53,413 nucleotides of DNA from an uncultured Eubacteriales bacterium (GCA_900315125.1 OMXT01000040.1:1-53413), one strand, 5' to 3'. Shown: positions 27,569 to 37,095, numbered from the stretch's first letter. Made by a program: numbers and translations. The notes: generated by a model not told the origin, from the sequence alone.

Positions 27569-29101
27569 ATGTTAGACCAATTAGCAAGTACCCTTAACGG
27601 GTTTTTGTGGGCGCCGGCGCTGGTTTATCTGGCACTGGGTGTGGGATTATTCCTCTCGATCTGCATGAGGTTTCCCCAGTTCCGTTTAGTTAAGGACATG
27701 ATCCACCAGCTGGCAAGAGGCGGTTCCAGTGAGAACGGCGTATCGTCCTTCCAGGGATTCGCAATGGCCCTCGGCGGCAGAGTGGGAACCGGCAACATCG
27801 CCGGCGTTGCCAGCGCCATCGGAACCGGCGGCCCGGGCGCAGTATTCTGGATGTGGATGATCGCGCTGGTCAGTGCGGGTTCCGCGTTTTCCGAGTCCGC
27901 TCTGGCTCAGGTATATAAGAGAAAGGTGCTGACCACATACCGCGGCGGCCCGGCTTACTACATTGAGAAAGGACTGAAGTGCAAACCGCTTGCGTTCGTC
28001 TTCGCATGCGCCACCATCCTGGCTATGACCATTACCGGACCGACAGTACAGGCCAACGCCATTTCCACCGCATTCAAGGGAATGAACTGGAATATCAGTC
28101 CTCTGGTCGTTGGCGTCGTGATCTTCGTTCTGTTCCTGCTGGTAACCCTGGGCGGACTGAAGAGAATCGGATCCTTCGCATCCTATGTTGTTCCGATCAT
28201 GGCTATCGTGTACGTCGTACTGGCTATCATCATCCTGATCGCCAACGCGAAGAACATCGGTCCCATGTTCGCGCTGATCTTCCGCTGCGCATTCAATAAG
28301 GAAGCAATGTTCGGCGGCATCTTCGGCCAGTGCGTCATGATGGGCGTTAAGAGAGGTATCTACTCCAACGAGGCAGGCTGGGGCTCCGGAGCTCACGCAG
28401 CTGCTACCGCTGAGGTATCTCACCCGGCCAAGCAGGGACTGGCTCAGTCCTTCTCCGTTTATATCGACACACTGCTTGTCTGCACCGCTACCGCTCTGGT
28501 GATGCTCTCCACCGGATGCTACAATGTAAGCGCGCTGGACGGACAGAGCTTCATCGTTGAGAATCTGCCTGGGGTAGAGGCAGGTCCCGGATATGTACAG
28601 GCTGCGATCAACACGCTGATCCCCGGATTCGGCGCACCCTTTATCACCATTGCGATCTTCTTCTTCGCCTTTACCACACTGCTTTCCTTCGCGGTATACG
28701 CGGATGCGAATATCCAGTATATCATGGGATCCATCAATGATAAGGGCAAGAGATATGCTTATTACATCGGCGTTATCATCATTGCCACACTGTCACTGTT
28801 CGCTTCCATGAAGGATATGACCACCGCATGGAACTACGCAGACGTAGGTGTCGGAATCATGTGCTGGCTGAACCTGCCGGTTCTTGCTCTGATGATGCCT
28901 AAATCTGTTAAACTTCTGAAGGATTACGAGTACCAGAAGAACAAGCTGGGCATCGATCCGGTATTTATTCCAGAGGATCTGGGATTCACCAACTGCGAGC
29001 TCTGGGATGAGATCGTCGAGGAACATTATTCCGACCTGAAGGCTGCCAAGAGAGAGGCGGAAGCCAAACTGGGCGTGAATGAGAAAGAAGTCATCGGATA
29101 A
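27569..29101 (+). CDS. Sodium:alanine/glutamine symporter (AGCS family)
   Basis: A 510-aa polytopic carrier with about ten or eleven hydrophobic helices. The AGCS signature near residues 68-95 is clear (GRVGTGNIAGVA and GGPGAVFWMW). Such proteins import alanine, glycine or glutamine with sodium. B. subtilis GlnT/AlsT belong here. AAAGGAG precedes the ATG. The kinase and regulator upstream suggest glutamine or another amino acid as substrate, which is context-based. The hydrophilic C-terminal ~60 residues are cytoplasmic. Confidence 0.93.
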   Translation: MLDQLASTLNGFLWAPALVYLALGVGLFLSICMRFPQFRLVKDMIHQLARGGSSENGVSSFQGFAMALGGRVGTGNIAGVASAIGTGGPGAVFWMWMIALVSAGSAFSESALAQVYKRKVLTTYRGGPAYYIEKGLKCKPLAFVFACATILAMTITGPTVQANAISTAFKGMNWNISPLVVGVVIFVLFLLVTLGGLKRIGSFASYVVPIMAIVYVVLAIIILIANAKNIGPMFALIFRCAFNKEAMFGGIFGQCVMMGVKRGIYSNEAGWGSGAHAAATAEVSHPAKQGLAQSFSVYIDTLLVCTATALVMLSTGCYNVSALDGQSFIVENLPGVEAGPGYVQAAINTLIPGFGAPFITIAIFFFAFTTLLSFAVYADANIQYIMGSINDKGKRYAYYIGVIIIATLSLFASMKDMTTAWNYADVGVGIMCWLNLPVLALMMPKSVKLLKDYEYQKNKLGIDPVFIPEDLGFTNCELWDEIVEEHYSDLKAAKREAEAKLGVNEKEVIG

Positions 29102-29149
29102 TCGCGCGTTTCGACGTGTTATCGCGAGTATGAATATGTTATGATAAGT

Positions 29150-29175
29150 GAGAGCAGAGCCTTGGCTTTGCTCTC
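29150..29175 (+). terminator. Terminator-like hairpin after the symporter gene
   Basis: GAGAGCAGAGCC (29150-29161) pairs with GGCTTTGCTCTC (29164-29175) with one G-T wobble. The downstream ATTATT is a weak T-tract, so read-through into the amidohydrolase gene is possible. Confidence 0.6.
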
Positions 29176-29208
29176 ATTATTGCAATATTGATAAACGAGG
29201 AAAAGAGA

Positions 29209-30813
29209 ATGAAAAGGACAGCTTATATCAACGGAAAGATTTTTACTTCCGACCGGGAGAACCTTTATGCGGAGTCTATGATCACGGAAGGCGGGAGAGT
29301 CGCCTGGATTGGAAAGGAATCCCAGCGGCCATGCGACGCGGAGGAGATCATCGACTTAAAAGGCAGATGCGTCGTACCGGGATTCGTCGACGCCCACATG
29401 CATCCCACGCTGCTGGCGGATTTCAGCAAGCAGATCGCCTGCCTTCCGCCGAAAGTCAATTCACTGAAAGAGCTGGCGGCGGAGATCGCCAGGGTCCGGG
29501 AGCAGCAGGGACCGGATCAGTGGATCATGGGCTGGGGCTATGACGAGGGGAAACTGGCGGAGCACCGTGCTCCCAACCGCTATGACCTGGACGCGGGCGC
29601 TTCCGATGCTCCCGTTTACCTGATCCGAAGCGACGAGCACATCCGCTGCGTGAACAGCGCGGCCCTGAAGCTGGCGGGCATCACCCGGGATACGCCGGAT
29701 CCGGAAGGCGGCGTCGTGGAGAAGGATGAGAACGGCGAGCCCACGGGGATCCTGAAGGAGAATGCCAAGTATCTCATCGCGCCCTATCTCCCGGAGGAGA
29801 CGCTGGAAGGAGCGAAGCAGAACCTGCTGGATCTGGGCGAGCTCCTGTCATCCCAGGGTGTAGTGGCTGTAGGGGATATGGGGAACCTCACGTCATCGCG
29901 GGATAATTATCCTTTGTACAAAGACGCGGCTGCGGCGGGCTTCCGGCAGAGAGTGGCTGTCTATTATATGTGGGATTTCTATGAGAACGATCCCGCGTTT
30001 GCGATTCCTGCCGGACGCACCGACGGCAGGGAGCAGATCCACGCGGCGGGACTCAAGCTCATCGGCGACGGTACTCCCTCGGGCAGGACGGCCTGGTCCT
30101 ATGAGCCGTTCCTGGGATCCGAGGATTACGGTATGCCCATCTATACCGACGAGAGTTTCCAGAGCGCGCTGGACTTTGTTAAAGCGAATCATCTCCAGCT
30201 CTCCGTGCACGCCATGGGCGCCCGGGCCATCGACCGGATCGCAGACCGGATCGCGGAGGAACCTCACTGGATGGATGATCCGGATGTTCCGGATATCCGC
30301 ATAGAACACATCACGGAGCCGACGGAAAGCGCCCTGGACAAATGCAGGGACCGGGGCATCGCCATCGTCAGCCAGCCGATCTTCGGCTTCTGTGAGGTAG
30401 AGACATACCTGGACAATATGGGAGCAGAGCGGTTCAAGAAGGCCTATCCCTTCCGCCATATGCGGGAGAAGGGATGCCGTCTGGCATTCTCCACCGATTC
30501 ACCGGCGACATCCTGGGCAGTTCCCTCGGATCCATTCCCAAATCTCAAGGCAGCCGTCACCCGGTATGCTTATGACGGAACGGACATGGGGCAGGATCAG
30601 AAGCTGGACATGGAAACGGCAATTATTCTTTATACGAAGGAAGCAGCAGAGGTCTGCGGATTCAAAGGACTCGGCATGCTGAAGTCCGGGTATGACGCGT
30701 CCTTCGTGGTCCTGGGAGAGGATATCTTCAACGCGGATCCGGAGAAACTGGACGCGGGCATGATTGACGAGGTCTATATAGGCGGAAGTGTAGCATACAT
30801 GAGAAAAGTCTGA
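29209..30813 (+). CDS. YtcJ-like metal-dependent amidohydrolase
   Basis: A 534-aa amidohydrolase of the Amidohydro_3/YtcJ group. Metal ligands are visible in order: HMH (VDAHMHPT), a later His in SVHAMGARAIDR, His in RIEHITEP, and Asp in AFSTDSPATSW. Family members hydrolyse C-N bonds in varied amides and N-acyl compounds. The substrate cannot be read from sequence. GAGGAAAAGAG precedes the ATG at 29209, and a short upstream extension in frame to 29188 lacks a site. It follows the symporter by 107 bases and could process an imported amide. Confidence 0.87.
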   Translation: MKRTAYINGKIFTSDRENLYAESMITEGGRVAWIGKESQRPCDAEEIIDLKGRCVVPGFVDAHMHPTLLADFSKQIACLPPKVNSLKELAAEIARVREQQGPDQWIMGWGYDEGKLAEHRAPNRYDLDAGASDAPVYLIRSDEHIRCVNSAALKLAGITRDTPDPEGGVVEKDENGEPTGILKENAKYLIAPYLPEETLEGAKQNLLDLGELLSSQGVVAVGDMGNLTSSRDNYPLYKDAAAAGFRQRVAVYYMWDFYENDPAFAIPAGRTDGREQIHAAGLKLIGDGTPSGRTAWSYEPFLGSEDYGMPIYTDESFQSALDFVKANHLQLSVHAMGARAIDRIADRIAEEPHWMDDPDVPDIRIEHITEPTESALDKCRDRGIAIVSQPIFGFCEVETYLDNMGAERFKKAYPFRHMREKGCRLAFSTDSPATSWAVPSDPFPNLKAAVTRYAYDGTDMGQDQKLDMETAIILYTKEAAEVCGFKGLGMLKSGYDASFVVLGEDIFNADPEKLDAGMIDEVYIGGSVAYMRKV

Positions 30814-30854
30814 AAACGATTTGTTAAATTTAACAAAAATAGTTGTTTTTCTTG

Positions 30855-30883
30855 TTGACAAAGTACAATCATTGCAGTATGAT
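30855..30883 (+). promoter_or_regulatory. Strong promoter of a putative non-coding RNA
   Basis: TTGACA (30855-30860), a 17-bp spacer and TATGAT (30878-30883). Transcription would start near 30890, exactly at the first paired base of the helix described next, while no coding gene starts for another 400 bases. Confidence 0.8.
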
Positions 30884-30889
30884 AGGTAC

Positions 30890-31197
30890 GTAATCAAGAG
30901 AGATACTTAAGAAGGGAATCTCAGGTTACAGGCTGAATGAGCCCTCTCCGTTTTTCGAAGACAACTGGAACCGAAAGGTGCCAGCCTTCAGAAACTTTAT
31001 GCATTGGAATAGCTCCGGTTCGATGCCGGGCCGGGCTGTTCCAATCATATCAAACAACTTAATAATTGATAAAATTCTACTTGTAATTGTACTGATGAGT
31101 CTACTGTTACCCTACGGATTTTGATACTCCTACAGTTGATTTGATTGATTATACAGATACTACCCACCTCATGAGTCAGTTGCCAGTAGATTTTTTT
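30890..31197 (+). ncRNA. Candidate structured non-coding RNA upstream of valS
   Basis: There is no open reading frame of note in 30814-31288. Several helices are clear. GTAATC (30890-30895) pairs with GGTTAC (30924-30929), enclosing GAGAT (30900-30904)/ATCTC (30918-30922). GAAG (30957-30960)/CTTC (30986-30989) encloses CTGG-A-ACC, a GAAA tetraloop and GGT-G-CCAG (30965-30984). ATTGGAATAGC and CCGG (31003-31018) pair with CCGG, GCT and TTCCAAT (31031-31045), about 15 bp. The 3' end may be TCTACTG (31100-31106)/CAGTAGA (31184-31190) plus seven T. It lacks the T-box core, RNase P, tmRNA and SRP consensus elements. The class is not recognised; it could be an aptamer or a small RNA. Confidence 0.55.
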
Positions 31198-31212
31198 ATG
31201 ATTTAAAGGTCC

Positions 31213-31238
31213 CCCGGGTTTTACACTGCCCGGGTTTT
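31213..31238 (+). terminator. Terminator overlapping the valS promoter
   Basis: CCCGGG at 31213-31218 and 31229-31234 pair, with loop TTTTACACTG, followed by TTTT (31235-31238). It backs up the terminator at 31184-31197 for transcripts from the left. Confidence 0.75.
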
Positions 31239-31248
31239 GTATTATAAT
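31220..31248 (+). promoter_or_regulatory. valS promoter
   Basis: TTTACA (31220-31225), a 17-bp spacer and TATAAT (31243-31248). Transcription starts near 31255. The -35 lies inside the loop of the CCCGGG inverted repeat. The leader is only about 34 bases, too short for a T-box. Confidence 0.82.
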
Positions 31249-31288
31249 CGATATATGTATGCTTTAACAGAAAGGAACTGAAATATCT

Positions 31289-34030
31289 ATGGAGAAGAAT
31301 TTAGCCAAGACTTATGATCCTAAGGAATTTGAGGATCGGATATATCAGATGTGGGAGGAGAACGGCTCCTTCCGCGCGGAGGTGGACAGAGACAGAAAAC
31401 CCTTTACCATCGTCATGCCGCCTCCGAATATTACGGGACAGCTCCACATGGGACACGCCCTGGACCAGACGCTCCAGGATGTGCTGATCCGCTGGCGCCG
31501 GATGCAGGGATATTCCGCCCTGTGGCTGCCCGGATCGGATCACGCCAGCATCGCTACAGAGGTCAAGGTAGTGAATAAGATCCGCGAGGAAGAAGGACTG
31601 GAGAAAGAGGATCTGGGCCGGGAAGAGTTCCTGAAGAGAGCATGGGACTGGAAGAAGGAATACGGCGGAAGGATCACCCGCCAGTGCCGCAAGCTGGGCG
31701 ATTCCTGCGACTGGAGCCGCGAGCGGTTCACGCTGGATGAGGGATGCAGCCGGGCGGTACGGACATTCTTCGTCAAACTGTATAAGAAGGGCCTGATCTA
31801 CAGAGGCAACCGGCTGATCAACTGGTGCCCCAGCTGCGGAACATCCCTGTCTGACGCTGAGGTAGAGCACGAGGATAAGAACGGACTGTACTGGTATTTC
31901 CGTTATCCTGCGGCAGAGGAGGGCGGAAAGGACATCGTCGTCGCCACATCCCGTCCGGAGACCATGTTCGGCGATGTAGCCATCGCTGTCAGCCCGGAGG
32001 ATGAGCGGTATAAGGATATGGTAGGGCAGAAGGTCATCCTGCCTCTGGTTGGCAGGGAGATCCCCATCATCGCTGACCCCTATCCGGATCCGGAGAAGGG
32101 AACCGGCGCCGTTAAGATCACGCCGGCCCACGACCCCAACGACTTCGCGGTAGGACAGAGACATGACCTGGAGGTCATGAGCTGCATCAATGAGGATGCC
32201 ACCATGAACGCCTATGCCGGTAAATACGAGGGCATGGACCGTTACGAGTGCCGGAAGCAGTGGGTCAAGGATCTGGAGAATGCCGGATATCTTGTTAAGA
32301 CAGAGAATATGGTGATCCCCGTAGGGGAGTGCTACCGCTGCCATACGGTTATCGAGCCCATGCTGTCCGACCAGTGGTTCGTCAAGATGGAGGAGCTGGC
32401 CAAGCCGGCCATCGAGGCGGCAGAATCCGGCAAGCTGAAGCATGTGCCGGAACGTTTCACTAAGACATACCTGCGCTGGCTCTATGACATTCATGACTGG
32501 TGCATTTCCCGTCAGCTGTGGTGGGGTCACCGGATCCCGGCCTGGTACTGCCAGGACTGCGGCGAGATCATCGTAGAGCAGGAGGATCCCACGGTATGCC
32601 CCAAGTGCGGCGGCCATCACCTGAAGCAGGATGAGGATGTACTGGATACCTGGTTCTCCTCCGCGCTGTGGCCTTTCTCTACACTGGGATGGCCGGATAA
32701 GACAGAGGATCTGGATTATTTCTATCCAACCAATGTACTGGTTACGGGATATGACATCATATTCTTCTGGATCGTCCGCATGGTATTTTCCGGCTGCGAG
32801 GCTATGGGCGAGCCGCCCTTTGAGTACGTCTATGTACACGGACTGGTCCGGGACGCTCAGGGACGCAAGATGAGCAAATCTCTCGGCAACGGCATCGACC
32901 CGCTGCAGGAAATCGATAAATATGGAGCAGACGCGCTGCGGTTCATGCTCGCTACGGGCATCACACCGGGCAATGACATGCGCTACCAGGATGAGAAGAT
33001 CCTCTCTGCCAGGAATTTCGCCAACAAGCTGTGGAACGCGTCCCGGTTCGTTATCATGAACCTGAAGGATGACGAGGGTAATTTCCTGCCCATGGCGAAG
33101 TGCTGCAGCGACTGCTGCGGATGCGCCTGCGACAACACGCTGGATTTCTCCAATATCGCTCTGAAGGACGAGGATAAGTGGATGATCAGCCGGGTGAACG
33201 AGGCGGTGCGCTATGTGACAGACGCCATGGAGAAGTTTGAACTGTCCCTGGCAGGCCAGAGAGTGTACGACCTGATCTGGAACGAGTACTGCGACTGGTA
33301 TATCGAGATCGTCAAGAAACGCCTGTGGGGCGATGATGAAGAGGATAAGAAGGTGGCGAGATTCGTCCTTGTCCTTGCGCTGAAGAACATGCTGGAGCTG
33401 CTCCATCCCTTCATGCCCTTCATCACAGAAGAGATCTGGAGCTACCTGCCTCATTCCGATGAGGAAAAGAAGGATAATCCCACAGGGTACCTCATTACCG
33501 CCCACTGGCCGGTATACGACGAGAGCCGCTGCTTCACAGAGGAGGAGCATACGCTGGCATCCGCTATGGAAGCGGTTTCTGCTATCCGTAATATCCGGGC
33601 AGAGGCAGAAGCGGCGCCCTCCCGCAAACTCAGCGCCGTTATATTCGCTGAGGGCGATACGCTGGGCAGACTGCGCAGCGGTGTAAGATACATCCAGGAT
33701 CTGGCAAATATCACCGACGTCGCGTTCATCGGCGATCCCTCCGAGGCGCCGGCAGACACCATGTCCGCTGTCATTACGGGCGCCCAGATCTTCATCCCGC
33801 TGGATGAGCTCGTAGACTACGAGGCGGAGCTGGCGAGACTGCAGAAAGAGAGAGACCGCCTGACCGGAGAAGTACAGAGAGTGGAGAAGAAACTGTCCAA
33901 CCAGGGCTTTGTTTCCAAGGCTCCCGAGAAGGTCGTACAGGCGGAGAGAGACAAGCAGGCTCAGTATCAGGAGATGCTGGACAAGGTTATCGACCAGCTG
34001 GACGTTGTTCTGAAAAAGGTGAATAAATAA
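31289..34030 (+). CDS. valS: Valyl-tRNA synthetase
   Basis: A class I synthetase of 913 aa charging tRNA-Val. HIGH motif as HMGH ([12 protein letters not shown], ~49-52), KMSKS motif in GRKMSKSLG (~530), and an editing domain between them. Zinc-type Cys pairs occur in WYCQDCGE and VCPKCGG. The C-terminal ~75 residues form the coiled-coil arm that contacts tRNA. Odd feature: residues 605-614 read [10 protein letters not shown], six cysteines in ten residues, in the junction leading to the anticodon-binding domain, where relatives I recall have a short plain loop. Its stop shares a base with the folC start. Confidence 0.97.
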   Translation: MEKNLAKTYDPKEFEDRIYQMWEENGSFRAEVDRDRKPFTIVMPPPNITGQLHMGHALDQTLQDVLIRWRRMQGYSALWLPGSDHASIATEVKVVNKIREEEGLEKEDLGREEFLKRAWDWKKEYGGRITRQCRKLGDSCDWSRERFTLDEGCSRAVRTFFVKLYKKGLIYRGNRLINWCPSCGTSLSDAEVEHEDKNGLYWYFRYPAAEEGGKDIVVATSRPETMFGDVAIAVSPEDERYKDMVGQKVILPLVGREIPIIADPYPDPEKGTGAVKITPAHDPNDFAVGQRHDLEVMSCINEDATMNAYAGKYEGMDRYECRKQWVKDLENAGYLVKTENMVIPVGECYRCHTVIEPMLSDQWFVKMEELAKPAIEAAESGKLKHVPERFTKTYLRWLYDIHDWCISRQLWWGHRIPAWYCQDCGEIIVEQEDPTVCPKCGGHHLKQDEDVLDTWFSSALWPFSTLGWPDKTEDLDYFYPTNVLVTGYDIIFFWIVRMVFSGCEAMGEPPFEYVYVHGLVRDAQGRKMSKSLGNGIDPLQEIDKYGADALRFMLATGITPGNDMRYQDEKILSARNFANKLWNASRFVIMNLKDDEGNFLPMAKCCSDCCGCACDNTLDFSNIALKDEDKWMISRVNEAVRYVTDAMEKFELSLAGQRVYDLIWNEYCDWYIEIVKKRLWGDDEEDKKVARFVLVLALKNMLELLHPFMPFITEEIWSYLPHSDEEKKDNPTGYLITAHWPVYDESRCFTEEEHTLASAMEAVSAIRNIRAEAEAAPSRKLSAVIFAEGDTLGRLRSGVRYIQDLANITDVAFIGDPSEAPADTMSAVITGAQIFIPLDELVDYEAELARLQKERDRLTGEVQRVEKKLSNQGFVSKAPEKVVQAERDKQAQYQEMLDKVIDQLDVVLKKVNK

Positions 34031-35316
34031 TGAACGCAGAAGAGAGGATCCACCGTTACGGGCGGTTCGGGCATCTTGGACTGGAACGGATGGAAACGCT
34101 GATGGAGAAGCTGGGGAATCCTCAGGATGACCTGGAGTATATCCATGTGGCGGGAACGAACGGAAAGGGCTCTGTCTGCAAGTATATCTATGAGATGCTG
34201 CGGGCCGGCGGCTATCACGTCGGCCTGTTCACCTCGCCCTATCTGGAGGTATTCAACGAGAGGATCGAACTGGACGGGGAATATATCAGCGATGATGATC
34301 TGGAGGCTGTGACGGATCAGGTCATAGCCAAAGCAGACGAGATGGAAGCGGAAGGGCTGGAGACGCCTACGGAATTTGAGATCATCACAGCCATTGCCTT
34401 CGTATACTTCGCGCAGAAGGGATGCGACTTTGTGGTGCTGGAAGTGGGGCTTGGAGGCCGGGGAGATTCTACCAACATTATCAAAGCCCCGCTCTGCTCT
34501 GTTATCGCCTCGATCTCTCTGGATCATACGGACCGGCTGGGGACGACCATCCCGGAGATCGCCGCGGAGAAGGCAGGCATCATCAAGAAGGGCTGTCCGG
34601 TGGTCATCAATACAGATAATGACGATGCGCGGGCGGTCTTCCGGAAGAAGGCCCACGATATGGACGCGCCTCTTTTTGACGCTGCCCGGGTGCCCGTGAA
34701 GATCACGAGGGAAACGCTGGAGGCAGTCACATTTAATGTGGAGATCCTGGATCATCTGTACCGGAGCATGGAAATTTCCATGCTGGGACGCCATCAGGTC
34801 AGCAATGCCGCGGAGGCGCTGTTTGTCATTACACTGCTGGTCCAGCAGGGCAAACTGGAGCTGGAGAATCGCGATATTAAGGACGGCCTGCGCCGGGCGA
34901 AGCAGATCGGCCGGTTTGAGATCCTGGGCAGAGATCCCTTTGTTATTATAGACGGAGCTCATAACCCGGACGCCAGCCTGCGGCTTAGGGAAACAGTCCA
35001 GAAGTATTTCGCAGACGGAAAGATCCTTATGGTGTGCGGCATTCTGGCGGATAAGGACGTGGAAGACGTCCTCGTCAATTTCCGTGGCATTACGGATCAG
35101 TTCATCGCTGCGGAGCCGCCCAATCCAAGACGGATGCCTGCCGGGGAACTGGCGGAACGCATTGCGGCGGAGGGCGGAGAATGCCATGTATGCGCTGACC
35201 CGAAGGAAGCAGTTCGGTGCGCGCTGGAACAGAGAAATGATTATGACCTGATCCTGTTTGCGGGGTCTCTGTATTTGATCGGATCGATCAGGAAGGATAT
35301 AATAAATGCCCTGTAA
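34030..35316 (+). CDS. folC: Folylpolyglutamate / dihydrofolate synthase
   Basis: A 428-aa Mur-ligase-like enzyme that adds glutamate to folates, and in bifunctional forms also makes dihydrofolate from dihydropteroate. The ATP loop HVAGTNGKGSV is at ~39-49, LEVGLGGRGDSTNI and SLDHTDRLG are typical folate-ligase segments, and DGAHNPDA marks the C-terminal domain. The start overlaps the valS stop (TAATG). The valS-folC pairing is common in Bacillota. Confidence 0.95.
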   Translation: MNAEERIHRYGRFGHLGLERMETLMEKLGNPQDDLEYIHVAGTNGKGSVCKYIYEMLRAGGYHVGLFTSPYLEVFNERIELDGEYISDDDLEAVTDQVIAKADEMEAEGLETPTEFEIITAIAFVYFAQKGCDFVVLEVGLGGRGDSTNIIKAPLCSVIASISLDHTDRLGTTIPEIAAEKAGIIKKGCPVVINTDNDDARAVFRKKAHDMDAPLFDAARVPVKITRETLEAVTFNVEILDHLYRSMEISMLGRHQVSNAAEALFVITLLVQQGKLELENRDIKDGLRRAKQIGRFEILGRDPFVIIDGAHNPDASLRLRETVQKYFADGKILMVCGILADKDVEDVLVNFRGITDQFIAAEPPNPRRMPAGELAERIAAEGGECHVCADPKEAVRCALEQRNDYDLILFAGSLYLIGSIRKDIINAL

Positions 35317-35773
35317 GTATAAAACGCGTCTTGTCATGAGTCCGGTGAAAGAAGAAGAATATAGAGAACTGACTGATTTTTTTACGCGGAACGGGCTGAA
35401 GCTCGCAGACGCTGAAGAAAAGAAAACAAATATTGTTCGCAGTTATAAAATTACGAAGGGTGACGCAATGATCGCCGCAGCCAGTCTCGCACAGAGAGAA
35501 GGTCAATTTTACGTTGACGCCATAGCCGTCGATCCTTCCATGAGGAAAGGCGGCGTGGGAAAGATCCTGCTGAATAAGCTGGTTTCCGCCGCAAAGGACA
35601 GGGGCGGGAAGCAGCTCTGGCTTGCGGCGCCGTCCCCTGGCTTTTTCCTGGCATGCGGTTTTCGGCCTGCAGATGCGGAGGAGACCGAAGCGTCCTGCTT
35701 GTCAGAGTATGCAGCGGAACAGAGGGACGACGAGTCCGGCCATCCGGAAATCATGAAGAAGGAGATTGCCTGA
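35306..35773 (+). CDS. GNAT-family N-acetyltransferase
   Basis: A 155-aa protein with a GNAT core: beta-strand AIAVDPSMRKGGVGKILLNKL (acetyl-CoA pyrophosphate loop RKGGVGK at ~78-84) and ACGF near 118. AGGAAGGA lies upstream of the ATG at 35306, which is inside the last codons of folC. An internal ATG at 35336 is possible. The acceptor substrate is unknown. The last ~30 residues are polar and poorly conserved-looking. Confidence 0.8.
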   Translation: MPCKYKTRLVMSPVKEEEYRELTDFFTRNGLKLADAEEKKTNIVRSYKITKGDAMIAAASLAQREGQFYVDAIAVDPSMRKGGVGKILLNKLVSAAKDRGGKQLWLAAPSPGFFLACGFRPADAEETEASCLSEYAAEQRDDESGHPEIMKKEIA

Positions 35774-35778
35774 GGCAG

Positions 35779-36609
35779 ATGACAGAGAATAAACAGAATA
35801 TCAGCCCGGATATTCTTATGCTGGGTGAGATACCGGAAAACAGTGAGTCAGATCCTGACGATCTTCTGCTGCAGACGTTTCTCGACATTGGCGAAGAAAT
35901 GGTCGTGGCGGGAGCAGAGATCTGGCGGGTGACGGACAGCATAACGCGCATGTGCGAAGCCTATCACTTTACGCGGATCAACGTATTTATTATCGTTTCC
36001 AATCTGCAGGCAACGGTCCAGACGCCGGAGGGCAGGATCCTGACTCATATACGCTGTATTGCGCGGGATGACGTCAACTTCGACCGGCTGGATTATCTGA
36101 ATGACCTGTCCAGGTATATCTGTGCCAATCGGCCGGATGTGCCGGAAATGAAAAGACGCCTGGTAAACGTCATGGCCCGCAGGCCCCAGAGCCGGATGGT
36201 CTCTGTGCTGGGCGACGTGTGCGCCTCCGCGGGATTTACTGTGTTTTTCGGCGGTTCTCCTCTGGACGGGGCGGCATCCGCCGTTATGGGTGTGGTGCTC
36301 TGGCTTTTTCTGCGCTTTATCCAGACAAGAGAGCACAATACCATCGTCAGGAATTTTGAGGCGTCCTTCATCGGCGGCGTTCTCGCTCTGCTGCTGGTCC
36401 ACATTGGCATCGGACAGGATCCTGGTGTGATCATGATGGGCGGCATCATGCTTCTCATACCGGGGATTGCCATGACAAACGCTATAAGAGACATGCTGTT
36501 CGGCGATACGGCTTCCGGACTCCTGCGCCTCTTCAACGCGCTGATCGTTGCGGCAGCCATAGCATCCGGATTCGCCCTGGCGATTATTCTTCTGAGAGGT
36601 GTGCTATGA
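35779..36609 (+). CDS. Threonine/serine exporter family, N-terminal-domain subunit
   Basis: A 276-aa protein of the ThrE-N (DUF1212) family: a cytoplasmic domain (~20-130, GEEMVVAGAEIWRVTDSI and VFIIVSNLQATVQTPEG) followed by about five hydrophobic helices. In Corynebacterium ThrE is one polypeptide. Here, as in many Bacillota, it is split, the partner being the next gene. The ATG at 35779 is five bases after the GNAT stop. The frame is open further upstream, but only within the GNAT gene. The likely role is amino acid efflux; the substrate is inferred from family. Confidence 0.87.
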   Translation: MTENKQNISPDILMLGEIPENSESDPDDLLLQTFLDIGEEMVVAGAEIWRVTDSITRMCEAYHFTRINVFIIVSNLQATVQTPEGRILTHIRCIARDDVNFDRLDYLNDLSRYICANRPDVPEMKRRLVNVMARRPQSRMVSVLGDVCASAGFTVFFGGSPLDGAASAVMGVVLWLFLRFIQTREHNTIVRNFEASFIGGVLALLLVHIGIGQDPGVIMMGGIMLLIPGIAMTNAIRDMLFGDTASGLLRLFNALIVAAAIASGFALAIILLRGVL

Positions 36610-37061
36610 CTTGGTATAACGTAATACAGGTGATTGCCGCGTTCTTCGGATCCATCGGCTTTGCTATCATACTGAAGATACGGGGAAAGCAGATCACCTA
36701 CGCCGGAATCGGGGGCATGCTTACATGGATGATCTATCTTGTGGTATATCCCCTGGTGGATTCTTATTTCTGGGGGAATCTCATCGCTTCTCTTTTCGTC
36801 GCGGTCTACGCGGAGGTCATGGCAAGGGTGAACAAAGCCCCGGCTACCATTTTCCTCACGGCAGCCGCGGTCCCTCTGATCCCGGGACGGAATCTTTATT
36901 ATATGATGTTCGGCCTTGTAAACGAGGACTACCACCTGGCGTACAGCAACGGCGTTGCGGCGCTGCTCATCTCCCTTGCCATCGGACTTGGATTCGTCGT
37001 CATAGCCGTTTCCAACCGCTACCTGAATCGGCTGAAATATTTCGCGAAGGAAAATCTCTAG
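36606..37061 (+). CDS. Threonine/serine exporter family, C-terminal-domain subunit
   Basis: A 151-aa membrane protein with four or five helices, matching the ThrE_2 half of the exporter (GGMLTWMIYLVVYP, TIFLTAAAVPLIPG). The start overlaps the stop of the preceding subunit (ATGA), a sign of coupled synthesis of a two-part carrier. It is the last gene of the valS-folC direction run. No clear terminator follows before the glyA promoter. Confidence 0.87.
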   Translation: MTWYNVIQVIAAFFGSIGFAIILKIRGKQITYAGIGGMLTWMIYLVVYPLVDSYFWGNLIASLFVAVYAEVMARVNKAPATIFLTAAAVPLIPGRNLYYMMFGLVNEDYHLAYSNGVAALLISLAIGLGFVVIAVSNRYLNRLKYFAKENL

Positions 37062-37095
37062 GACGCCGGCGCTGACGCGAAATCAGCAATAATCC

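Noticed and set aside
30890-31255. T-box leader for valS
   Set aside because: No GGTACCGCG-type core is present, and valS has its own promoter with a ~34-base leader.
31301-33550. 749-codon open frame antisense to valS
   Set aside because: It covers the valS catalytic motifs on the other strand and shows no family resemblance or ribosome site.
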